DNA of 64,000 bases from Zasmidium citrigriseum (GCA_002786025.1 NHNW01000037.1:1-64000); one strand, 5' to 3'; positions 10,224-20,997 are shown, counted from the stretch's first letter. Numbers and translations: made by a program. The notes: generated by a model not told the origin, from the sequence alone.

Positions 10224-10723
10224 TCAAGGCCCCTGAATCTTATGATCCCCAGCCGTAGCCTGCTGGTAACTCGGCGGGACCTCCTCACTGCTTCCCCCAG
10301 CTGCTGGCGCTGGTGCTGGTTGCGGGACAGTGCCTGACTGCTGCTGTGCAGGGAACTGTGCATTCGGCGCGCTGTTGTTGTTCGTCGTTCCGTAGCTTCG
10401 TCCGCCTTGCTGTGGTGCGTAGGTCGGTTGTGACTGGACGTAGTAGTAGGTTACGGTGCCGCGTTCGCTGTCGTGTTGTGCGAGTTCGGAGTATGTTGGG
10501 TCGGGGGTTATGGAGATTATGTACCAGGCGTGGAGGAGGCCGGGGAGGAAGCCGAGACCTGGATATCTTGTTAGAGGGGGTTGGGGAGGGAGAGGAGAGG
10601 GTACGTACAGCAGAGGGCGATGTTGATGAGGGAGTCTGCTGAGCAGATGCCTCGTTTGACCCAGACGGCGAGGGGTGGGAAGAGAATGGCGATGAGGCCG
10701 AGGAAGATGTCGCTGCCGCACAT
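10224..10723 (-). CDS. PMP3 / UPF0057-family plasma-membrane proteolipid with extended tail, 149 aa
   Basis: Two exons, 10723-10609 and 10558-10224 (50-base intron, GTACGT donor). The spliced N-terminal 55 residues are a typical Pmp3 domain: FLGLIAILFPPLAVWVKRGI, then INIALCCLGFLPGLLHAWYII. These are two membrane helices with the family motif LPPLAVW-type and GxxPGxxHAxYI. Pmp3 proteins are small hydrophobic proteins of the plasma membrane that affect membrane potential and cation tolerance in yeast. This one is longer than the 55-residue yeast protein. It has a hydrophilic tail rich in Gln, Pro, Ser and Tyr with PPSYQQAT near the end, a PPxY-type motif that could recruit a Rsp5-class ubiquitin ligase. 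It shares a 261-base divergent promoter with MTR3. Confidence 0.88.
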
Positions 10724-10984
10724 GGTTGTTCGCTTGGTTTGTTGAGTGGTTGTTGGTTGTTTCGAGGAGGGATGAATGTGTGTGGAAGAACAAGGAATAT
10801 GGCAGCCTTGACGGCGTGATCACTCGCCCTTCACGATGACGCCGGCCGAAAGTGTGGCGGAGCCCGAAGTGGCGGAGTTTCGTCCTCCTCTTTGCTACGG
10901 CCTCCCGTACATCAAACACCACTTCACCTGCAAACAATCCTTCCTTCACATGCAACTCAAAAATCAAAATACTAACAACCAAAA
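10724..10984. promoter_or_regulatory. Divergent promoter, PMP3 family / MTR3
   Basis: 261 bases separate the two start codons. The plus-strand side before 10985 is rich in CAA/ACA, a typical fungal 5' leader. No clear TATA box. Confidence 0.4.
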
Positions 10985-11929
10985 ATGGCCATGCTAGCAG
11001 ACCGCCGCCGTCTCAACGCCCCTCCCGGCGGCACAAACCCACCCATCTTCGCCTCCCTCCCCCCAGCAAAACTCACAAAACCAACACGAACCCGCCAACC
11101 CTCCGAACACCGCAAGATCTTCCTCCGGACAGGCGTCGTCCCCTCAGCATCCGGAAGCGCATACTACGAAATCCCACCCCAGGACCAAAACCGTCAGAGC
11201 AATATCCTGGTCCCGTCATCTTCGAGTTTGAAGATTACTTGCACGGTGCATGGACCTCGACCGCTACCGAGGAATGCGGCGTTTAGTTCGAATTTACTGC
11301 TGACGACGCATGTGAAATTTGCGCCTTTTGCGACGAGGCAGAGACGGGGGTATGTACGGGATGCGAGTGAGAGGGATTTGGGGGTGCATTTGGAGACTGC
11401 GCTCAGGGGGGTTATTATTGGAGATCGGTGGCCGAAGAGTGGATGTGAAGTCGTCATTACGGTTCTTGAAGGCGAAGAGGATGGTTGGTGGGGAGAGGTG
11501 CAGGAGGGCGGGTGGGGGATGATGAATGTGCTTGCGGGGTGTATTACGGTGGCGAGTGCGGCTTTGGCGGATGCGGGGATTGATTGTGTGGATCTTGTTT
11601 CGGGGGGTGTGGCGGCGCTGACGAGGGAGGGTGGGAGTGAGGGGGTTGTTGATCCTTGTCCGAGTGAGTGTGATGTCAAGGCGGCTTGTGTGGTTGGGTA
11701 TTTGAGGGAGAGGGATGAGATTACGGAGATGTGGATGAAGGGGGATGCTGGGGTGGAGTCCGAGGCGCTGATTGATCATGCCGTTAAGGCAGCGGTACTG
11801 ACGAGGGGTGTGCTTGCTGAGGCCGTGAAGGAGGCGGTGGAGATGAAGGCCGGAAAGGCAGCTGATGCGTCCGAAAGAGCCGCAGTCCAAGGCAAGGGGA
11901 AGGGGAAGGATGTCCAGATGACTGGATGA
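10985..11929 (+). CDS. MTR3: Exosome core subunit MTR3 (RNase PH fold), 314 aa
   Basis: A single exon with ATG in AAAATGG context; a second in-frame ATG lies two codons later. The RNase PH fold is recognisable: FLRTGVVPSASGSAYYEI near residue 47, LKITCTVHGPRPLPRNA near 83, then FAPFATRQRRGY and LETALRGVI. Near 185-215 is GCITVASAALADAGIDCVDLVSGGVAAL, the conserved second half of the fold. The arrangement fits Mtr3, one of six RNase-PH-like ring subunits of the eukaryotic exosome, which processes and degrades RNA in nucleus and cytoplasm. The ring subunits are catalytically inactive in fungi and act as a channel. The acidic Trp/Gly insert (EGEEDGWWGEVQEGGW) and a Lys-rich tail are lineage extras. 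Other RNase-PH subunits such as Rrp43 or Rrp46 are less likely. Confidence 0.88.
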   Translation: MAMLADRRRLNAPPGGTNPPIFASLPPAKLTKPTRTRQPSEHRKIFLRTGVVPSASGSAYYEIPPQDQNRQSNILVPSSSSLKITCTVHGPRPLPRNAAFSSNLLLTTHVKFAPFATRQRRGYVRDASERDLGVHLETALRGVIIGDRWPKSGCEVVITVLEGEEDGWWGEVQEGGWGMMNVLAGCITVASAALADAGIDCVDLVSGGVAALTREGGSEGVVDPCPSECDVKAACVVGYLRERDEITEMWMKGDAGVESEALIDHAVKAAVLTRGVLAEAVKEAVEMKAGKAADASERAAVQGKGKGKDVQMTG

Positions 11930-12388
11930 AGCAAGTGAGAAGGCAGAAGTTGGACTGCGATCAAACACGGCCTTCTACCGACTACGCTTTCTGCGTAAAT
12001 GGATCCATCGCCTACTGCTGCCACCGCGCCTAAAGCATTCAAATCGAACAAGCCGATGGTCCTCCACAAGACATCGATCCTGGCGACTGGGAGAGGACGA
12101 TCTCCAGAATCTTTGGCTCTTAAGCCAGACTGAAAGAGACTTCAAAAGAAATCAAGACGTACGGAGAGCCACGACCTCAGTCGTAGCACCACAGTCGCTT
12201 TGATCCGTAACGAGCAGGGTAAATGCAAAAAGCATCATGACCGAGTCGGTACAAGAGACACCTGGAAACCACGCAGATCATACAGAACACCGATCTGCGT
12301 CATCTTTTCTACATGAACAACTTTCAGCAAGTCACCGGTCCTTTTATTCTCCGCTTCGAACTGCCACGGCCATTCAGACATCCCGTCC
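11930..12388. other. Intergenic region between MTR3 and the interrupted gene
   Basis: 459 bases holding the converging 3' ends of MTR3 and the disrupted gene. No supported coding region or repeat seen. Confidence 0.4.
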
Positions 12389-12670
12389 TCAAACCTCCTC
12401 AACCCCCACCCTCTCAACACCCTCCAACCCCTCCAACTCCCTCCTCACCTTCTCCCTGACCTCCTGACTAACATTGAACATTTTAAACACCATCGCACAA
12501 TCCGCACTGGTTCTGGGCATCATCTGCAACGGCGTCCGACTCACGACACCAGCTGTCCGGCCGTAGGGTACATCGCCCAAGATTCTATGTAAGCAGGTTA
12601 AGGCACTATGAAAACTGCGGTCCAGCTCCGTCTGACCGTGATGAGAGAAGCGCGTCGCTATGGTGAATCT

Positions 12671-12675
12671 CGTTG
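12671..12675. repeat. Target site duplication CGTTG, left copy
   Basis: CGTTG directly precedes the LTR that starts at 12676. The same five bases follow the other LTR at 20737-20741. Five bases is the usual duplication made by Ty3/Gypsy integrases. Confidence 0.85.
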
Positions 12676-12801
12676 AGTAAGAGAGATGGGTGGGTTGTTA
12701 TTCGAAGAAGCTATCTACGTTGCAAAGAGCGAAGTTGCTATCTCAGCCGCACGCACGGGCCAGTTGGCCTTATATAGAGCCTGAGGCATCTCTCCTTTGC
12801 T
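12676..12801 (-). repeat. LTR, 126 bases (3' LTR of the minus-strand element)
   Basis: Matches 20611-20736 over all 126 bases except two positions (12688 and 12692, G here and A there). On the minus strand it begins AGCAAAGGAGAGA and ends TCTCTCTTACT, imperfect inverted ends with AG..CT rather than the canonical TG..CA. It contains a TATA box on the minus strand (GCTCTATATAAGG, 12780-12768), which fits a promoter driving minus-strand transcription. Unlike the interior, it keeps many CA and TG dinucleotides. Confidence 0.92.
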
Positions 12802-12808
12802 ACTCCCC
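12802..12808 (-). other. Candidate polypurine tract
   Basis: GGGGAGT on the minus strand touches the 3' LTR. This is the expected place for the plus-strand primer of a retrotransposon transcribed leftward. Short, so support is mainly positional. Confidence 0.5.
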
Positions 12809-13086
12809 ATGCATTGAGTGGCCGTCTCGGTCACCTGAGAGGCAATATCCATGTCTAGGCTCGCCGGCCATATCGAACAACAAGCTTAAAGGGTATCTAA
12901 ATAGGCAGCGTAAGCTATAGTCTACGTATCTATATCCCTATGCCCTATAAGCCTCCCTTAATAACTCCCTATATACTAAGTGCCTACGTCTATACTATTA
13001 CTTAACGCTCGCTAGCGTAATAGAAGAGGTTCGAAGAAGAGAAGATAAGTAGTACTCGGAACTATATTAGGCTATAACCGGTCGGC

Positions 13087-16000
13087 CTATCGACTCTTGC
13101 TCGTAGCCGGCTTCTTTAATCGCTCTAGATAAGGGTCGTCGGCCTTAGTCGGGTAGAGGGTTATCGGCTGTAGAATATTAAGGATCGTATCGAAGGTAGA
13201 GAGGTACCCCTTACGAGGGTGGAACGGTCGTAAGTTACTACCGTAATAGACTAAAGGTAGCTTCCTCTTGCTAACGTCGCTACTCTCTAAGGTCTTAAGC
13301 ATATATAAGCTCTTTAAATCTAGAGCTAAGGATCTTACTCGGAAGAGGCTCGTCTACGGAGGCTATTATAACTTCGGCCGGTATGTCTCTTAGTTACGAA
13401 GAAGGATAAGGTTACTAACGGCGTAATAAGACGCCCGTACTATAAGGCGGTCTTCCTAGCGTACTTATCGTCGATCTACGGCTAGCTTTTGCTACTTCTA
13501 TACTACCTATTAGATCTACTACCTCTTACTAAAATATTCTAGTACTCTTACCGTATATAGGTAGATATCGGTAACCTTAAAGTCTAATTTTAGAGCCTTA
13601 ATAAGGTACTACTTCCGAAGAGAAGGATAATACGGGAGTTCCTTATATATAATTGCTATCTTAATCTCTACTAGTAAGTACCCTAGACCCTCGATATGTC
13701 TTTAATTTGCGTAGCTTATAGCGTACGAAGTATCCTGTAGCTAATTCGTAAGGGTATTAACTAGGTGCCTATTCTTATTAATCGTAAGGGTCGTAGATCT
13801 ACGTTCTAGGTAGCGCCGAATCGTACTATTAAGGTTCTTAACGGTACCTATTAAATTCTTTATACCGGTTGGAGCGGGCCTAGTGTATACCCTAACTTCC
13901 GTAAGCTATACTTTAATAAGTACGAACTTAGTGCTAGGGTCGTAGAATAAGGTAATAGGCCGAGTGTTCCTCTCGAAGTTTCGTTTTACTACTACGAGTA
14001 CTATCTCCGCGTATCGATCGTATAATAGTTTAATCTCTCTAAAGCGGGTAAAGACATCTATAAGTATAAGTAGGTATTCGTAGGTCCGGCCTCCTTCCTT
14101 AACCTTCGGAAACGGGCCTATTAAATCTATCTAAAGAACTTTATAGGGGTGCAAGACTAATAGCGGTTAAAGAGGTTCGTACCTATAGCCCGGTTACTAT
14201 AAGCTATAGTAAATGTATCCTTTAATGTAATCGTGGATGTCCTTTATTATAGTAGGCTACTAGACCTACGTATAGAGCTTATAGTAGATAATTCGGGGGC
14301 TAAAGTAGCTAGCGTTGTTATAAACTTGTCGAAGAACGCCTACAACCTAGTCTAGTATAAGATATTACATCTAGACTTCCTCGTATCCCTCCTATACTAT
14401 ATAGTTTCTCTTAAGTAGCGTATAGGTCGCTCGATAGTAGCGGAAGGAGCTAACCTTCTTCTTAAAAGCTATACGGTGCGTCTTCGTCTAGTGTTAAGGG
14501 ATCTACTAGTATCGGAGGTACCTAATAATGTCGCTATACTATTACTCTTAAATATCTAGTATCGCCTACGTCTTACCGGTTGTTAAGGGTCCTTAAAGAG
14601 TAGCTTTATAGTAGTTATAAGTACAGTCTCCGTGCTAGTAGGCTCGTCGTTTAGCGTCTAATTTGTACGGGCATAATATCTCGGTCTCTAGTAATAGACT
14701 CTCGGCGGTAATCCCTTCTTCTAGCGGTTCCTCTAGTAGCCCGAATATCTTCTATTCTAGTAGCTCCTCTTCGTTCGCTATACGGCTATAACATAGGCAA
14801 TCTAGGTTTATTCTAACGTTATAGGTACTATAGCCGATAGTAACCTTTAGAGACGAGTTAGTAGTATTAATAAGCGAGACTTCTACGGTGTCGTAAGGGC
14901 TCGCGCTAGCTCTATACTAGTCCCTCTCCCCCTTAGATAACAAGTTACGGAGTACGTCCTCGTACCCGCCCTTACTATCTTTCTAAATCTATTACTTTAC
15001 ATCGCCCTAAGCCTTATAGTTATCGAGCTCGTTCGCTAGCTGCCTAACTAAATCGCTATCTTCGGTACTGTAATCGTCCGGAAAGATCGTTCGTAATAGG
15101 CTATCGGCCGCGACGTTCCTCTTACCTTCGATAAAGTAGATACGGATATTAAGCTCTCGGAGAACTTGTTACTAGCGTATATAGATACCTTCCGTAGTCT
15201 CCGAGTTAATAAAACTAGTAATCGGCTTATAGTCGGTCTAGATCGTAGAAGTCTTCTAGCCGTTAAGTATGTACTTATGTTTAGTAGCGAACGTAACGAT
15301 AGCTAGTAGCTCTCTCTTATAGGTACTATAGTTACGTTAGGTCTTATCGAAGGTGAAGCTATTATATAGGATTAGCACCTATCGCTACTGCCCTTAGACA
15401 ACCTACTATTAGCGAATAAAGCAGCCTGCCCCGTAATTAGAGGCGTCGCTATACATCTTAATGCCCTCGTTGCTATCGTATCCGTACTTTATTACTACCG
15501 CGGCGACTAACTCTCGGACTAGGTCGAAGGAAAGCTAATAATTCTATGTCTAAATCCACTCTACGTCGTCCTTTATTAGCTCTCGAAGTAGCCGTACGCT
15601 CTCCCCGTAGTTCTTAATATATTCCCTCGCGGTATTAGTAATTCCGAGTAACTTGCGAATATCTAATAGTATGCCTAGCATAGGAAACTCTAGGACTTTC
15701 CGGATCCTCTCTAGCTTTATAGTTTATAAGCCTCTAGCCTCGTACTAGTCGCTAAGTACTAGGATCTTATCTATACTAATCTCTATCTTCTTAAAGGATA
15801 TACGTATTATAGCCTAGTCTAGGCGAGGAAATAGGTGTTAGCTAAGGAAGTTCTAGTACTTCTCCTAGTCGTCGTACGCTATTAGTATGTCGTTAATATA
15901 GTATATTATATATAGTATCTAATCTAGCTACTCCGCGTATAAGAGTAAAGGTTCGGGGTTAGGCTTAGGGATAGGACCGAAGGAGATCGCGTAGAACTCG

Positions 16001-17460
16001 TTTATAGTATGTAGGCTACTCTTTACCCCCTAGGCTATTCGTATAGGTTATAGTTAGCCTAGGCCGGGCATAAAGAAAGCGAGGTAGTGTCTATCGCTCG
16101 GGTGAATCTTAACCGTCTAGTAGGCATTCTTTAAATCGAACTTGCTAGCAACCTTCTATCGTAGGTCGGCTATAAACTCTTTATAGGCCTAGATAAGTTA
16201 CATTTAGGCACCGGGGAGCTCCTCGGCTACGAAGTAATAGTTAAACGTTAGGCGTAGTTCTCCCCCTCCGGGTTTATCGACGATAACTAAGGCGGCATTC
16301 TATCTTAAAAGCTCTCTATTAGCTACTATATAGCGTTTAAACATTCTAGCTTTTAGTCCATCTATTGCGTATTTACGAAGCTACTATTCCTTATAAGAGG
16401 CTATCTTACGTGCTTTAGCCCTATAGATCGGTGTGCCCTCCTTTATCTTTATTCGATACTAGATAAGGTCGGTTAGCGGTCCGATATCGTCGAGTCTAGT
16501 ATAGTTAAGATCCCGGTAGGTCTATAAGAGCTAGAGGACTTCTAATTTATGCTCCTCCGGCACCTATAGTCCTAATTGGAATTTCGAAACCCCTATCTAC
16601 TCCTATAGTTCCTTAAGTGTTTTGCTTCTATTAATCGGCCGCCTACGTACTCGTCGTTCTATAGGGAAGGGCTAGTAGGCCGTTAAGAGGACCTCTACTT
16701 CTATAGTTAGAGAGGGGTAACTATTATTAGTAACATCGAATTTAGAGTCTAGTACCGGTATATACCGCACGTAGAAGTATTTAGTGCCGTATCGATAAGG
16801 CGCGGTAGAGGCGTCGGGTATACGGAAGAGGTCGAGCCTACTATCGTTTATGTTAATGTACTCGGCTCCGTCTATCTCTTCGATAGTAGTAATATCGATC
16901 TATAAAACCTCCGCCGTTATCTTCCTTAGGTTAATCTCTATCCGAAGTAGTTTCTTATTATGTTTAGGACCCTTTAAAAATCTAAGTCGTTACCTAAGTC
17001 GTCGGTATAGGCATTACTGCCGCTAGTCTTATCGTTAGTATATTCCCTATCGCTATTATCGTTAGTAAAGGTATCCTCTAGCTTAGCTATAACCTATAGG
17101 GCGACACTAGCCGTCGTTAGTACGTTAATCGTAACTCGGGGATCCTCGCTACTACCTATCTTAATCCGGCTCTCTCGAATGTGTAGTATAGCGTTAACCT
17201 TAGTTAGATATAGTAGGCCTAAGAGTAGGGAGAGTCGTCTATATACGGTTAGGGACGCAAATGCCTAGATAGAGCGGGTAAGGCCTTAGACGGTTACGGT
17301 AAAGGTTACAAAGTAGGTAAGGGAGTACGAGCTACTATCTAGTATCCTTATCGATATCGTAGGTAAGCTAACTTACTATAGTAGGCAGAGTTCTAGTCCG
17401 AGTACCTAGCGTAGGTAAGGGTAAATAATATTAATCTTAGATCCTTAGTTAGCGGCTACT
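13087..17460 (-). pseudogene. Degenerate pol of the retrotransposon (PR, RT, RNase H, integrase)
   Basis: Minus-strand translation with in-frame TAG stops gives clear landmarks. Protease-like: GSKINIIYPYLR and LLLGLLYLTKVNA (about 17.45-17.15 kb). RT: FDLKNAY near 16.14 kb, HYLAFFMPGLG, FGPIPKPNPEP, and the active-site loop as YINDILIAYDD near 15.89 kb. RNase H: YSDASNYGAGCF near 15.45, NYSTYKRELLAIV, TDYKPITSFIN and EGKRNVAADSLLR. Integrase: IDLIGPFPKVKEGGRTYEY near 14.1 kb, LILIDVFTRF and FYDPSTKFV. The last open stretch (13302-13087) starts at LKTLESSDVSKRK and ends KKPATSKSR, after LILLRN of the integrase C-terminus. The loop reads YIND where family members have YxDD, probably a real variant or a mutation. 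No chromodomain is recognisable. Confidence 0.88.
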
Positions 17461-20400
17461 TAGTTCGCGGGTACCTTAGCCTCCTATCCGTTAGTATAGA
17501 TCGTAACCGGAATACCGAAAGCTCTATCGGTAGTGTTACGGTTCTTCTAGTTCTCGATACTCCTCTTTACTTCCTCCGTTAGTATACTAGTCTCTACCGA
17601 GACATAGCTATATTAGACCGCCTCTACGAGAACCCCTATTACCGTATCGGCGTAGCTAGCGTCCGTATATAGCACCTCGCTATCTACGTCTATAGCTTAT
17701 TATTATACTATCGGCTACTCGGGCTTCGACTAGCTTAGGGTAGGCGTCGCTACTAGCGCTATTAGCACCGGCATTCCCTAGGTTACTTATTACGGAGCGG
17801 GTACTAATATAGCTTAGGTCTACTAGATTAGGGTTTAGGTAGTTAGCTAGGTAAAGGTATTAGGGTGTGCTCTTATATAGGCCTCGATATCGAACGGGGG
17901 TTTAGCGTTAGCTACTAGCTTCTTCTTTCGGTTACGCGGTTATAAGAATAGGTACTTAGTCTTATCTCTTACTTACGGAGCCTATTACATTAGCTATGTA
18001 ATCGGAATAGTAACATTAGTGCTATTAAGGACATCTAGTAGGCTAATCGGCTTTTAGTTAAATAGGGTATAGATTAGTTTATATAGTTTTCGCTTCCGGA
18101 TAGTCCGATTAATCTTCTTAAGCTCCTTAATCTTACGCTAGTCTCGCCCTCGGCGCTCGGTGCGTAACTTGTCTCTATCTAAGTCTAAATCTATTCGAGC
18201 TCGCTTTAACTCGTTAGCTAGGGCGTCGACGTCGATCTCGGCTTATAGTACCTAGGTAGGTACCTCGTAGACTAACTTAATCGTAATGTTCTTTAGTAGC
18301 TCGTCCTCGTTAACGGTTAGGCTAGTATCCGCGGTATATAAGTAGCCTTCGGTCTAGGCTATTGCCGTAGTACCTTACTACTATAGTATTAGTACCGGTC
18401 CTAGGGTAGGCGCTCTATTATACGGTTGTTACTACTATTAATCTTAAGCCGCCTATTATCTTATCTTCTCGCTAAAGCTCTCCTTCTAGTACTAGACTAG
18501 GTAGTAGGCTATTAACTATTCCGGATCGGTAAGGTATTAGTTCGGGTACTCTCTCGTAATATAGCCCCGATAGCTATAAGCGCTATAGAGGGGGTTTATT
18601 CGCTTATAACGGTAGGGTGTTATACCGTTAATGTACTCGTTTAGTAATCGCGATAGGTCGAAGTTAGGGTAGTCCTATCTAACCCGCTTAATAGCTTTAT
18701 AGTAGAAAGTAGGTAGCTCTTAGTTCGTATTGTCTAGATTACGGCGCCCGCCTAGGCGTAGTCCGAAGGCTACCTTTAGCTTCTATAGAGCTAGACGAGT
18801 CGGGGTAGGTAGGGTAGGCGGTATTAGCTAGGTAGACTATTACTACTACGGTAGCGGCGGGTAGGTATATAGCTACTATAGTAGAGGGCTAAATCCGTAT
18901 TAAGGGTATAGTAGGTAATAGCCCTAGCCGGGTAGAGGATAGGCCTATAGCGGTAGGTACTACTATACTTATAACGGCTAGGCTTACTACTATTAGTTCG
19001 CTACCTCGGCGTAGTTAACTAACGGTAATTTAGGTAGCGGTACGCCTCTACCGGCGGACGAGGATCGTAATTAGGGTTAGCGTAGCTCTAACGAGCGGCC
19101 TTCTATTAAATCGAAGCGAGCTCTTAGGTATACTAGTACGGACCGGCTACTAGTAAGGTAGGTAGCTATCTCTTCTAGTAGCTCCTTACGCTCTTGCTCT
19201 TTCTTACTATCTTTAACTTCTTACTCGAGCTTTATCTAACGAAGATATTCCTCTACGCGCGACTAGGCCGCCGAGAGGGTCTTAGGTTAGCCGGTAAGGG
19301 GTATACGGATCTTAAGTTCCTTATTGCGAAGTCCCTTTATCTAGTAGGTAATAGTTATAGCTAAAACTACGGTAGCTAATCCCCCTTAGGTCGTATTGTC
19401 TTAAGCTTACGTCTTACGTAGTAGCGTTAACGCTCGGGTCGTATATACTATAAGATCCTCGTCCCTACCTTATACTAGGTTAGTAATCTTCTATATTATA
19501 ATACGGATATCTTCCTACTCCGGAACTCCTAAAGGGAACTTCCGTAAGAACTCCTTCTTAACTATCTCTACGGTAGCCTAGTTCCCTACCTCTAGGTTAG
19601 CTAGGTAGGCTTATATATCTAGGTTAGCCTATTAGGTAGCATCGCCTTACAATTGTAGGTTAAAGTCTTTAAGCTAATCTACCGGGGTAGCTCCTACGAG
19701 TATTTATTGTCTATTAAAACGGCTAAGCTAGCGCTTACTATCCTCGTCTGCCTTACTACCGAAGAGCGGTAGTCCGCTAAGGTCTACTTTCTAACGCTAT
19801 ATAGCTATAGTAACCGGATCTAGCTCTTCTAACTCCGGCTCTTATAGTAACTACTTAAGCTCTTACTCCGCTAGCGGATCTAGTATTTAAAATAGCTCTA
19901 TCTCTACCGCCGACAACTAGCGTACTAAGTTTCGTTTATATAATAGTAGTAGTAATCGGTAGTATAGCTCTAGCGACTAGGGTAGTAGATACTAGCCGGT
20001 AGATAACCCTACCTCGTATATAATCGAAGGGCCTAGAAGTAGCCGATATAGTACTAGAGGTAATACGATCGGAGGCGATATAACGGCCTACTCTTACTAG
20101 CTCTATGTCTTTCGCTATCGGATCTCGTCGAGTACGGCCTATTCCTATAGTTCTTCTTACGCCTAACTTCTATAGATACGAGCTCGCTTTATACGCTCGT
20201 CGGCTAATTCGTATAGCGTCTCTACTTTACTAAGTCGTTTACGGTTAGAAAGTAATACTAATAGAGGTCGTTAGTTACGGTTGCGGATAGGGCGTATATA
20301 AGACCGGTCGGCGTCGCTCTATCGGGTACTACTTATTAGCCTATTAGCGGCGGCGATCTATACGTCTCTAAGATAACTACTAGAAGGCTAATATGTGCCG

Positions 20401-20610
20401 TATCTAATTCTAATATTATTTCTATGTCGATATCTAATAGTTCTAATGCTATACTAATAAAACGAGACGAAAGCTAGTTCTTAATGCTATAAACGCTAAA
20501 AACTACACCCTTATTAACTCCTTTCTCCGAAACGACTATACTATATTACTTAAACGCTATAAATGCAATAAATAACGAGCGGAGGTATAAAACCCCCTAG
20601 CGCGGTTACT

Positions 20611-20736
20611 AGTAAGAGAGATAGGTAGGTTGTTATTCGAAGAAGCTATCTACGTTGCAAAGAGCGAAGTTGCTATCTCAGCCGCACGCACGGGCCAGTT
20701 GGCCTTATATAGAGCCTGAGGCATCTCTCCTTTGCT
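20611..20736 (-). repeat. LTR, 126 bases (5' LTR of the minus-strand element)
   Basis: Same as 12676-12801 apart from A at 20623 and 20627 where the other copy has G. Both differences are TG to TA, which is RIP of the complementary strand. They lie within 17 bases of the heavily mutated interior, while the remaining 109 bases are unchanged. The minus-strand TATA box is at 20715-20703. Confidence 0.92.
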
Positions 20737-20741
20737 CGTTG
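20737..20741. repeat. Target site duplication CGTTG, right copy
   Basis: Follows the LTR directly and matches 12671-12675. It is part of codons 86-87 of the interrupted gene on the minus strand. Confidence 0.85.
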
Positions 20742-20997
20742 AGGTGGGTTTTGGGAGATTTGAGGGGGAGGAGGGGAGGTGGTTTCTCCGGCGGATTATG
20801 GCCTCTCTTGTCGAAGTCTGGGTTTGAGGTTGGCTTATTTGGGTGCTGGGTGATGTGCTGGTGCTCAAGGTCCGGGAATCGCTAGTTGGAGAGAACGGTT
20901 GATATGGGAGAATGCTTCTTGACCGAAGAGGTGTTGTTGTTGTCGTTTGGGTGTAGAGGGTCCGCGCTTTGGGGAGGTGTTTAATTGTGGTTGCCAT

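Larger units (their letters stand above)
12676..20736 (-). mobile_element. Ty3/Gypsy LTR retrotransposon, 8.06 kb, RIP-inactivated, inserted in a gene
   Basis: Two 126-base LTRs and a CGTTG target duplication bound the element. Read on the minus strand, the order is gag region (about 20.6-17.6 kb), protease-like (about 17.45-17.15), reverse transcriptase (about 16.4-15.75), RNase H (about 15.45-15.05) and integrase (about 14.6-13.7). This PR-RT-RH-IN order defines Ty3/Gypsy rather than Copia. A purine tract GGGGAGT (12808-12802) abuts the 3' LTR, as expected for plus-strand priming. From about 12.89 to 20.63 kb CA and TG dinucleotides are nearly gone and TA is greatly enriched on both strands. 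Gln (CAG) and Trp (TGG) codons have become TAG, producing dozens of stops. This is the signature of RIP with strong CpA preference; CpG is kept, so the region is not extremely AT-rich. No primer-binding site is obvious. Confidence 0.93.
12389..20997 (-). pseudogene. Probable mitochondrial protein gene split in two by a retrotransposon
   Basis: The 5' part is 20997-20737 (87 codons starting MATTIKHLPKARTLYTQ) and the 3' part is 12670-12389 (94 codons including the stop, ending GVERVGVEEV). When the element and one copy of the 5-base duplication are ignored, the two halves join in frame with no stop, giving about 180 aa. The N-terminus is rich in Ser, Thr, Arg and Gln without acidic residues, as in mitochondrial presequences. 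The C-terminal part (ILGDVPYGRTAGVVSRTP, then a predicted helix VREKVRRELEGLEG) is probably a small folded domain I do not recognise. A cryptic intron before ILGDVPYG (acceptor ttacatag) is possible. In the present state translation from the ATG runs into the LTR and stops after about 28 extra residues. Loss of function is inferred. Confidence 0.75.

Noticed and set aside
12690..12920. A 76-codon plus-strand ORF starting MGCYSKKLSTLQ, and its twin at 20655
   Set aside because: Both are chance frames in the LTRs, on the strand opposite to the element's TATA box.
12890..20600. The stretch has almost no ATG-started ORFs and looks like a non-coding or centromere-like block
   Set aside because: Minus-strand translation through TAG stops gives clear RT, RNase H and integrase motifs, and LTRs with a target duplication bound it. 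It is a RIP-mutated retrotransposon.
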